A stretch of DNA of 5,866 nucleotides from Candidatus Pacebacteria bacterium CG10_big_fil_rev_8_21_14_0_10_44_11 (lineage in GTDB: Bacteria > Patescibacteriota > Microgenomatia > UBA1400 > PJMF01), in contig PFDH01000048.1 in assembly GCA_002772705.1 (NCBI GenBank), forward strand, positions 1-5,866. Direction: 5' to 3'. Positions 1 to 5,537 of this stretch are shown here, in pieces (the stretch's first letter is position 1; each line of letters begins with the position of its first letter). The translations under genes and the position numbers were made by a program. The notes below the pieces were generated by a model. It saw only the letters and a program-made list of their open reading frames with translations. It searched no databases and was not told the origin of the DNA.

Positions 1-591
1 TTTCCAGAAAACTACAACCAAATGAATGCCCGATTGGCCGTCCAGCTTGCTCAAGAGCAAGGGGTAGCTGATCAAGTAATTGCTAAAGCGATCAAATCCT
101 TTCCGCAAATCCCGGGCAGAATGGAAGCAGTTGCCTCAAAACCAGTCAGAATCATCGTTGACTTTGCCCATACCCCCAACGCTCTCAGGCTTGCTCTCAC
201 CGCTCTCAGAAAGAAAATCCCTAAACAGACTAATTTAATTGCTGTTTTTGGCTGTGCCGGTCTGAGAGACCAAGGCAAACGACCGCTGATGGGCAAGATA
301 GGGAGTGAATTAGCCGATCTAGCCGTCTTAACTGCCGAAGACCCCAGAACCGAAAATATCTGGTCAATTCTGCTTCAAATGAAAGATGGCATTGTGAGCA
401 GTCACAGAAAAGTCCTCTCAATTCCAGATAGAAAAGCCGCAATTACTTTTGCCATTAACAAGTTGGCAAAAAAAGGCGATACAGTGGCTATTTTTGGTAA
501 AGGTCATGAGCAAAGCATGTGTTATGGCACAACTGAAACAGCCTGGAGTGACGTGAGCGTTGTCAAAGAGTTACTAGCAGTCAAGCCATAG
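1..591 (+). CDS. murE: UDP-N-acetylmuramoyl-tripeptide synthetase, MurE (C-terminal part, 5' end outside window)
   Basis: This cytoplasmic ATP-dependent Mur ligase adds the third, diamino, residue to UDP-MurNAc-L-Ala-D-Glu. The frame is open from base 1, and the residues before the first ATG (base 22) match the conserved Asn-rich segment of the Mur ligase central domain, so base 22 is not the start. The visible 196 residues cover the end of that domain and the whole C-terminal domain. Numbered from base 1, the motifs are GRME (39-42), DFAHTPNA (54-61), FGCAGLRDQGKRPLMG (83-98), EDPRTE (113-118) and GKGHEQSM (166-173). EDPR stands where DAP-adding enzymes have DNPR: the Arg is kept but the Asn is Asp, so I cannot tell whether the added residue is meso-DAP, lysine or something else. 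Full-length MurE is usually about 480-500 residues, so roughly 60% is missing upstream. The stop is TAG at 589-591, with yvcK starting 9 bases later, consistent with one operon. MurE is much more likely than MurF or MurD because of the GRME, FGCAG-RD and KGHE motifs. Confidence 0.93.
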   Translation, partial: FPENYNQMNARLAVQLAQEQGVADQVIAKAIKSFPQIPGRMEAVASKPVRIIVDFAHTPNALRLALTALRKKIPKQTNLIAVFGCAGLRDQGKRPLMGKIGSELADLAVLTAEDPRTENIWSILLQMKDGIVSSHRKVLSIPDRKAAITFAINKLAKKGDTVAIFGKGHEQSMCYGTTETAWSDVSVVKELLAVKP

Positions 592-600
592 AAAGTTTTG

Positions 601-1578
601 ATGCCAAATCAAGTCAAAGTAGTGGTGATGGGTGGAGGCACGGGTATTTATCCCGTTGTCACCGCTTTGAAAGAACTTCCGGTCAAGATTTCAACCATTG
701 TAGCCGTCTCAGACTCTGGTGGCTCAACCGGGCGGATTAGAGACGAATTTGGCTTTCCTCCGGTTGGTGATCTCCGACAATCGTTGGCGGCGTTAGCCCA
801 AGACGATGGTCAAGCCTGGATTCGCAAGATTTTACTGTATCGATTTGAAAAAGGCACCAGTTTACAAGGCCACAACTTGGGTAATCTGATTTTGACCGCG
901 CTCCAAGACATGACCGGCAGCACTACCCAAGCTTTGCAGATTGCTGAAAAGATTTTTCGATTAGAGGGTGACGTTATTCCAGTCACCGAAGAAAACGTCC
1001 AGCTTAAAATTAACTACTCAGATGGCAGTTCAGCTACGGGCGAACACATCTTGGACAACAATCAAGCAGTCGGCAAAAAAATTAAAACCGTCTCATTGAT
1101 ACCAAATGGTAAGGTTAATCCAGTTGCTACCGCCGCAATTCAAGCTGCCCATCTGGTCATCATTGGTCCCGGCGATTTTTACGCTAGCTTGATGGCCGTC
1201 TTAGTTGCTAATGGAATGAAAACAGTGTTAACCAATTGCTCAGCAAAAGTTGTTTATGTTCTTAACCTGATGACTCGCAGCACTCAAACTTCAGATATGA
1301 GTGCGGCCGATCACGTCAAGGGAATCGAAACCGTGATCGGTAGAAACATTGATCAAGTAGTCATCAACGCTTCCACCATCCCCAAACCAATCCTCAAACT
1401 GTATGCCGCTGAAAATGAGTATCCGGTAAAAAATGACCTCACTACCAATCAGAGAGTGATTATGGCACCACTACTAGAAGAAGAACTATTTATACAATCC
1501 CACAATGACACCGCTCATCGATCATTATTGCGGCACAGTCAAGAAAAGCTTAAACAAGTGTTAGTCAAGTTACTATGA
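601..1578 (+). CDS. yvcK: YvcK/CofD-like protein (gluconeogenesis factor family, putative UDP-sugar binding)
   Basis: This is a 325-residue protein of the CofD-like superfamily, YvcK branch, and full length for the family (about 310-330). Motifs seen: GGGTG nucleotide-binding loop (11-15), SDSGGSTGRIRDEFG (37-51) followed by PPVGDLRQSL (53-62), GHNLGNLILTAL (90-101), IIGPGDFYASL (187-197), VLNLMTRSTQTSDMSAADHV (220-239), and a C-terminal RHSQEKL (311-317) resembling the usual RHDPEKL. In Bacillus subtilis, YvcK is needed for growth on gluconeogenic carbon, affects PBP1 placement and binds UDP-sugars; no enzymatic reaction is firmly established. Those roles are family knowledge and are inferred here. 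A TTG lies directly before the ATG at 601. I chose the ATG because MPNQVKVVVMGGGTG gives the normal short lead into the glycine loop. There is no clear Shine-Dalgarno. Its TGA overlaps the murC ATG by four bases, so the two are probably translationally coupled. True CofD (F420 pathway) is less likely given the YvcK-type C-terminus and the mur context. Confidence 0.9.
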   Translation: MPNQVKVVVMGGGTGIYPVVTALKELPVKISTIVAVSDSGGSTGRIRDEFGFPPVGDLRQSLAALAQDDGQAWIRKILLYRFEKGTSLQGHNLGNLILTALQDMTGSTTQALQIAEKIFRLEGDVIPVTEENVQLKINYSDGSSATGEHILDNNQAVGKKIKTVSLIPNGKVNPVATAAIQAAHLVIIGPGDFYASLMAVLVANGMKTVLTNCSAKVVYVLNLMTRSTQTSDMSAADHVKGIETVIGRNIDQVVINASTIPKPILKLYAAENEYPVKNDLTTNQRVIMAPLLEEELFIQSHNDTAHRSLLRHSQEKLKQVLVKLL

Positions 1579-2987
1579 ACTTCTTTGATCATCAACATTT
1601 TTATTTAGTCGGTATTAAAGGTGTGGCCATGACGTCTCTGGCTCAATTATTGCTGGATGCCGGCAAATCAGTTAGCGGTAGTGATCAGGGAGAAGAGTTT
1701 GTGACCCAGACAAAATTGGATCAACTGGGCGTGACCATTGACGCTGATTTTGCCGCTCAGTTGCCAAAAAATACTGATTGCGTAATTTATACCGCTGCTC
1801 ACCGAGGCAAGTTTAACCCTCAAGTACAAGCGGCGATTAAGTTGGGTACAGCCGTTTATTCGCAGGCGGAAGCCTTGAGTTGTTTTTTCAATCAAAAAAA
1901 AGGCATTGCTGTGTGTGGAGTGGGCGGCAAGTCAACCGTCAGTGCCATGATCGCCTGGATATTTGAAAAAACTGGCCGACCTCAATCGTTTTCGGTTGGC
2001 GTTGGTAACATTCTTGGGTTAAACAAAACTGGTCGCTGGTTGCCCTCAAGCGAGTATTTTATTGCTGAAGCGGATGAATACGTCACTGATCCAGAAGCAA
2101 TTAAACAAGGCGAACCAGCCATTGCCCGTTTTTCGTATTTACAGCCACAAATCACAATCTGTACTCATTTAATTTTTGACCATCCGGATGTGTATCCAAA
2201 TGAACTGGCGACAATTCAAGCCTTTACGACTTTTTTTGACCAGCTAAAAGCCAATGGCAGCTTAATCATTAATCAAGCTGACCGGGCAAAAATTGGCCAG
2301 ACCAAGGCCAAGCTACTCAGTTTTGGCAACTCGCCTCAAGCTGATGTTTACTACCAACCAATCTCAAACGATCAGCCAGGTATCAATCAGGCCGTGATTC
2401 ATTACCAAAAGCAAAACTTTGAACTTAAGCTCACAGTTCCTGGAGAGTATAACCTAGAAAATGCGACTGCCGCCTGTTTAGCCGCGGTGGTAGCTGGCGT
2501 TCAGTTTGACCAGGCCGCCCTAGCCTTGGCCAGCTTTCAGTCAACTTCAAGAAGATTCGAAAAAGTCGGCCGCTGGCATGGTGTTGAGCTCTATGACGAT
2601 TATGCGCACCATCCATCAGAAATTAAGGCAGTGGCCGCGGTGATTCCTAACTGGTTTAAAGGCAAAACATGTCTGGTCGCTTTTCAACCTCACACCTATT
2701 CCCGAACCAAACAGCTGTTTGATCAATTTGCTACCGCTCTGGCACAGATAAACCACCTAGTGTTGCTAGATATCTTTGCTTCAGCTCGAGAACAGGCCGA
2801 TGATGCTGTTTCAAGCCAACAGCTTGCCAATGCTGTCTCACAAATAACTGGCCAAGCCGTACCAGTCCTTCATGACTATCGGCAGTTAGCTGAGTATGCC
2901 CAAAAACAGCTGAGTGTAAACCAGATTTTTCTGACCCTGGGTGCTGGTAACATCTACAAAGCTCACCAGTTGTTGTTGTCTGAATAA
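1575..2987 (+). CDS. murC: UDP-N-acetylmuramate--L-alanine ligase, MurC (divergent)
   Basis: This cytoplasmic Mur ligase adds L-Ala to UDP-MurNAc using ATP. Its 470 residues match the family size. The N-terminal Rossmann-like domain has LVGIKGVAMTSLA (11-23) and SGSD (34-37). The ATP P-loop is GVGGKST (115-121, Lys119) instead of the usual GTHGKTT. The central domain has EADEY (165-169), FDHPDVY (201-207) and GEYNLENATAA (290-300). The C-terminal domain has RRFEKVG (326-332), DDYAHHPSEI (341-350), FQPHTYSRT (370-378) and LGAGNIY (455-461). EADEY and the longer stretch after it recall Mpl, the murein tripeptide ligase, but the DDY-HHP and FQPH-Y-RT signatures are those of MurC, so MurC is preferred. 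Stretch 170-191 is about 10 residues longer than typical MurC. The start is set by the ATGA overlap with yvcK and by the normal distance to the glycine loop; there is no Shine-Dalgarno, so translation probably depends on termination of yvcK. The stop is TAA. Confidence 0.92.
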   Translation: MNFFDHQHFYLVGIKGVAMTSLAQLLLDAGKSVSGSDQGEEFVTQTKLDQLGVTIDADFAAQLPKNTDCVIYTAAHRGKFNPQVQAAIKLGTAVYSQAEALSCFFNQKKGIAVCGVGGKSTVSAMIAWIFEKTGRPQSFSVGVGNILGLNKTGRWLPSSEYFIAEADEYVTDPEAIKQGEPAIARFSYLQPQITICTHLIFDHPDVYPNELATIQAFTTFFDQLKANGSLIINQADRAKIGQTKAKLLSFGNSPQADVYYQPISNDQPGINQAVIHYQKQNFELKLTVPGEYNLENATAACLAAVVAGVQFDQAALALASFQSTSRRFEKVGRWHGVELYDDYAHHPSEIKAVAAVIPNWFKGKTCLVAFQPHTYSRTKQLFDQFATALAQINHLVLLDIFASAREQADDAVSSQQLANAVSQITGQAVPVLHDYRQLAEYAQKQLSVNQIFLTLGAGNIYKAHQLLLSE

Positions 2988-3001
2988 CGCTGATAATTAA
3001 T

Positions 3002-3037
3002 TCGACTTGCTTGGGTAAGCAGGTTATAATCTCTGCT
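3002..3037 (+). promoter_or_regulatory. Promoter of murB (sigma70-type, probably leaderless)
   Basis: A perfect -10 box TATAAT lies at 3025-3030. A -35-like TCGACT at 3002-3007 (four of six matches to TTGACA) sits 17 bases upstream, the ideal spacing. Transcription would start about seven bases after the -10 box, at 3037-3038, which is the murB ATG itself. No Shine-Dalgarno precedes the ATG. The simplest reading is that murB is transcribed separately as a leaderless mRNA. A weaker alternative is GATAAT at 2992-2997 with TTGTTG at 2970-2975, which would give a leader of about 35 bases. Confidence 0.6.
3006..3023. repeat. Short inverted repeat in the spacer of the murB promoter
   Basis: TGCTT (3008-3012) and AAGCA (3017-3021) are perfect inverted arms around GGGT. 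In RNA the stem extends outward by a T-G wobble and a C-G pair to seven base pairs (3006-3023). It fills most of the space between the -35 and -10 boxes, a usual place for an operator. As an RNA hairpin it is followed by TTATAATCTCT rather than a T-run, so it is a poor intrinsic terminator for murC. The function is unknown and chance is possible. Confidence 0.4.
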
Positions 3038-4159
3038 ATGGCATATCTTGACCAACTCCAAGCTCAGTTTCCCGAGATTGAATTTGAAGCAGAACAGTCA
3101 TTGGCACCGCACACCACCGTTAAAATTGGTGGACCTGCCGAAGTGTTTTGCCTCCTCAAAGAAAAAGTTCACTTGATTAACGTTACTCAGTTTGCCCTGA
3201 AACAAAATATACCCTTGACCATCTTGGGTTGGGGAGCAAACTCACTAATTTCAGACTCCGGAATCCGTGGTTTAGTGATTAAAAATCTCTGCCAAGAAAT
3301 TACCGTTCATCCACAATCGCAAACTGTTGAGACCCAAACTGACCAATCCACAACTACTCCAGCTCGATGGCAAGCTGCCGACCAGCCAGAAACTGGCTAC
3401 AATGCTGGAGCAGACTTCTCACAACTTGACTACTTCGAAGCTGAGGCACCACGAGTGCTAGTCACCATGGATGCGGGCGTTTCGTTGCCTATGGCAATCA
3501 ATACTTTGCTCTCGCAAGGCATCACCGGCTTACAATGGTACACCCGGATCCCTGCCTCAATCGGCGGCGCCATCTACAACAATATTCATGGCGGGAAACA
3601 CTTTATTGGCGAGCTACTCCAGTCTGTCCAAGTGATTGATCAAACTGGCGAACTCAAGCGTTACTTAGCCTCAGAACTTGAACTTGACTATGATCACTCT
3701 CGGTTTCATCACTCAAAGGAAATTATTATTAGCGCCGACTTTTTACTCTTCAAAGGTGCTGTTGAGAAAGCAAAATCAATTGTGATTGCCTGGGCCAAAC
3801 AGAAAGCCATTCAGCCTCAAAACTCGCTTGGGTGTGTTTTCCAAAATATTACCGCAAAAGAACAAGCCCGGCTTGGGTTACCCACTCCCAGCACCGGCTA
3901 CCTAATTCAAAAAGTGCTGACTTTACAAGGGTTGCAGATTGGTGACGCCAAAATTTCTGACCGGCATGCCGCTTTCATTGAAAATGTTGGCCACGCTACC
4001 GCTGCAGATTATCTGGCAGTCATCAGAAAGATCATTCAAGCCGCCCAGGCAAAGTGTCAACTTCACCTCAAACCAGAGATTTTTTTCTTGGGCTTTACCG
4101 CCTCAGAGCTAGACGGTATAGTTCAAACTGCTTCAGCTGAATCTAGTGCTTCAGCCTAG
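3038..4159 (+). CDS. murB: UDP-N-acetylenolpyruvoylglucosamine reductase, MurB (with insertion and Ser-to-Cys variant)
   Basis: This FAD enzyme uses NADPH to reduce enolpyruvyl-UDP-GlcNAc to UDP-MurNAc. From the ATG at 3038 it has 373 residues, longer than common MurBs (about 300-345). FAD domain motifs are LAPHTTVKIGGPAEVF (22-37) and ILGWGANSLISDSGIRGLVI (62-81). The glycine-rich IPASIGGAIYNNIHGG (171-186) follows. The substrate domain has YDHSRF (218-223) where YRxS is usual, then GCVFQN (265-270) where GSxFKN is usual, placing Cys266 at the proton-donor Ser. Next come GYLIQKVLTLQGLQIGDAKI (287-306), RHAAFIENVGHATAADYL (309-326), and LHLKPEI (342-348) with the conserved catalytic Glu347. 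Residues about 92-137 form a polar Gln/Thr-rich insertion, and the C-terminus ends in an Ala/Ser-rich tail. A TTG at 3011 would extend the frame by nine residues, but that DNA is a promoter and the extension lacks family similarity, so ATG 3038 is the start. It probably heads its own transcript, with read-through from murC also possible. Confidence 0.93.
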   Translation: MAYLDQLQAQFPEIEFEAEQSLAPHTTVKIGGPAEVFCLLKEKVHLINVTQFALKQNIPLTILGWGANSLISDSGIRGLVIKNLCQEITVHPQSQTVETQTDQSTTTPARWQAADQPETGYNAGADFSQLDYFEAEAPRVLVTMDAGVSLPMAINTLLSQGITGLQWYTRIPASIGGAIYNNIHGGKHFIGELLQSVQVIDQTGELKRYLASELELDYDHSRFHHSKEIIISADFLLFKGAVEKAKSIVIAWAKQKAIQPQNSLGCVFQNITAKEQARLGLPTPSTGYLIQKVLTLQGLQIGDAKISDRHAAFIENVGHATAADYLAVIRKIIQAAQAKCQLHLKPEIFFLGFTASELDGIVQTASAESSASA

Positions 4160-4183
4160 ACCCAGGGTGATTTATACTGAAGC
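4148..4183. repeat. Inverted repeat around the putative murA promoter
   Basis: GCTTCAG at 4148-4154 and CTGAAGC at 4177-4183 are perfect 7-base inverted arms separated by 22 bases. They overlap the putative -35 and -10 boxes respectively. A further direct copy of GCTTCAG lies at 4130-4136 inside murB. The arrangement could be an operator or an mRNA stem-loop hiding nothing essential. The in-gene copies also encode the Ala/Ser-rich murB tail, so the repeat may be a by-product of coding sequence. Confidence 0.3.
4150..4178 (+). promoter_or_regulatory. Possible weak promoter of murA
   Basis: TATACT at 4173-4178 matches five of six bases of the -10 consensus. TTCAGC at 4150-4155, overlapping the end of murB, is a poor -35 (three of six) at 17-base spacing. 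Transcription would start near 4185 and leave a leader of about 18 bases with the possible ribosome binding site. murA could equally be read from the murB promoter, as the gap is only 43 bases. Confidence 0.35.
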
Positions 4184-4194
4184 GTAGTTTCAAA

Positions 4195-4202
4195 AAGGCA
4201 GG
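4195..4202 (+). promoter_or_regulatory. Possible ribosome binding site of murA
   Basis: AAGGCAGG directly precedes the murA ATG, within an A-rich run. The AAGG part sits four bases before the ATG, closer than ideal. It is the only purine-rich site resembling a Shine-Dalgarno before any start in the window, and it supports the ATG at 4203. Confidence 0.4.
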
Positions 4203-5537
4203 ATGGAAGTTTTTCAAGTCACCGGTGGTACTCCTCTGTATGGCTCTGTCCGTATTGGCGGTGCTAAGAACGCTTCCTACAAGCTGATGATTGCTTCGCT
4301 GCTGGCTAAAGACGAATCAAGGCTGCTCAACTTCTCAAAAATTAGTGACGTTGAAATGGTAGCTCAAATCATTGAAAAACTTGGCGCCAAAATTAAGCGA
4401 GCCGGAGAGCGGGCAATCTTTATCAATCCAGACTCACTTCACTCTTTTGATCTCAGTCACGATGATGGCGAGCAAGGCAGATTCTCAACCATGTTTATTC
4501 CAGTTTTGGTGGCTAAGTTTGGCCAAGCCATTGTCCCTCTTCCAGGAGGAGATAAAATTGGTAAACGGCCACTAGAGCGTCACTTTGAAGGCCTGAGCAG
4601 CCTGGGTATTACTTTGAAAGAGGAAAACGGTCTGGTCTACGCCACCAGCAATGGTCTGATTGGCGCCAGATACCGCTTCAGCAAAAATACTCACACCGGC
4701 ACCGAAACCTTGTTGATGGCAGCAGTTTTGGCCACGGGCACAACAATTATTGAAAACGCGGCTGAAGAACCAGAGGTCGATGACTTAATTGCTTTTTTGA
4801 ATGAAATGGGTGCAAAAGTGACCAGAAAAGAGCCGCGGGTAATTGAGGTTCAAGGAGTAAAAGAGTTGCATGGTGCGATTCACAAAATTATCCCTGATCG
4901 CAACGAGGCCGTGAGTTATGCCTGTGCTGCCCTAGTGACAAAAGGCGATGTGATTATCGAAAACGCTAAAGCCGAACATTTGCACGCTTTTTTAGACGCC
5001 CTTGATCAAATTGGCGCTGGTTACGAGGTTGGCAACTACGGAATCAGATTTTTTTATCAGGGTGAGCTTAGAGCAACCAATATCACGACTCAGGTTGCCC
5101 CTGGATTTATGACCGATTGGCAACCGCTATTGGCAACCGTGCTGACTCAGTGTCAAGGCGAAAGTATTTTACACGAAACCATCATGCAGAATCGGTTTGC
5201 GTACGTCGAAGCCTTAACTGAGATGGGCGCCCAGATTGAACCCATCCAGTTGTCAATCAGTAATCCCGAATCTTTTTATAACTTTAATCTGACCGATGAA
5301 CAAGATCAAGCCTACCACGCCATTAAAATTACCGGACCAAGGCAGTTGCGCTCGGGCAGATTTCGGGTACATGATTTACGGCATGGTGCTACACTGATAC
5401 TAGCAGCACTGAGCGCAGATGGGACTTCAACTATCTCGGGGGTCGAACAAGTTGATCGCGGTTACGAAGCCTTAGCCGCTCGACTTCAATCAATGGGAGC
5501 CAAGATAGAGCGCGTCAATAATCAAGACCTGGTATGA
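4203..5537 (+). CDS. murA: UDP-N-acetylglucosamine 1-carboxyvinyltransferase, MurA (Cys-to-Asp variant, predicted fosfomycin-insensitive)
   Basis: MurA catalyses the first committed step of peptidoglycan synthesis, transferring enolpyruvate from PEP to UDP-GlcNAc in the cytoplasm. Its 444 residues are slightly above the usual 415-430. The fold is the EPSP-synthase-like double domain. Visible motifs are GGAKNA (19-24, Lys22 and Asn23), GRFSTMFIPVLVAKFG (92-107, Arg93), LPGGDKIGKRPLERH (113-127), TTIIENAAEEPEVDD (180-194), IPDRNEA (230-236), APGFMTDWQPLL (299-310, Asp305 matching the catalytic Asp), and DLRHGATLILAAL (391-403, Arg393). Position 117 in PGGDKIG is Asp where E. coli has Cys115, the residue alkylated by fosfomycin. 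Asp here is known to be functional and fosfomycin-resistant in Mycobacterium, Chlamydia and Borrelia. The other catalytic residues are kept, so the enzyme should be active. The start ATG gives the standard N-terminus (MEVFQVTGGTPLYGSV) and has a possible ribosome binding site just upstream. The TGA overlaps the mraY start by four bases. Confidence 0.95.
   Translation: MEVFQVTGGTPLYGSVRIGGAKNASYKLMIASLLAKDESRLLNFSKISDVEMVAQIIEKLGAKIKRAGERAIFINPDSLHSFDLSHDDGEQGRFSTMFIPVLVAKFGQAIVPLPGGDKIGKRPLERHFEGLSSLGITLKEENGLVYATSNGLIGARYRFSKNTHTGTETLLMAAVLATGTTIIENAAEEPEVDDLIAFLNEMGAKVTRKEPRVIEVQGVKELHGAIHKIIPDRNEAVSYACAALVTKGDVIIENAKAEHLHAFLDALDQIGAGYEVGNYGIRFFYQGELRATNITTQVAPGFMTDWQPLLATVLTQCQGESILHETIMQNRFAYVEALTEMGAQIEPIQLSISNPESFYNFNLTDEQDQAYHAIKITGPRQLRSGRFRVHDLRHGATLILAALSADGTSTISGVEQVDRGYEALAARLQSMGAKIERVNNQDLV

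Noticed and set aside
72..442. Minus-strand open frames within murE
   Set aside because: They lie entirely across strongly conserved MurE coding sequence and show no recognisable protein features. The same applies to minus-strand frames inside murC (1668-1895, 2431-2616) and a +strand frame inside murA (4372-4575).
598..600. TTG as the yvcK start
   Set aside because: It is immediately followed by ATG, which is the preferred codon and gives the expected N-terminus; only one residue differs.
1575..2987. Mpl (murein tripeptide ligase) rather than MurC
   Set aside because: EADEY is Mpl-like, but DDYAHHPSEI and FQPHTYSRT in the C-terminal domain are MurC signatures, and the surrounding genes are for de novo precursor synthesis.
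3006..3036. Intrinsic terminator after murC
   Set aside because: The 7-bp hairpin is followed by TTATAATCTCT rather than a T-run, and the stem is short; a promoter with an internal palindrome explains the sequence better.
3011..3037. TTG start giving MurB nine extra N-terminal residues
   Set aside because: The stretch holds the TATAAT box and a palindrome, and the extra residues have no counterpart in MurB; the ATG at 3038 gives a normal start.
1576..5537. Alternative genetic code with TGA read as glycine
   Set aside because: TGA sits exactly at the expected ends of yvcK and murA, and no gene needs an in-frame TGA to be complete.
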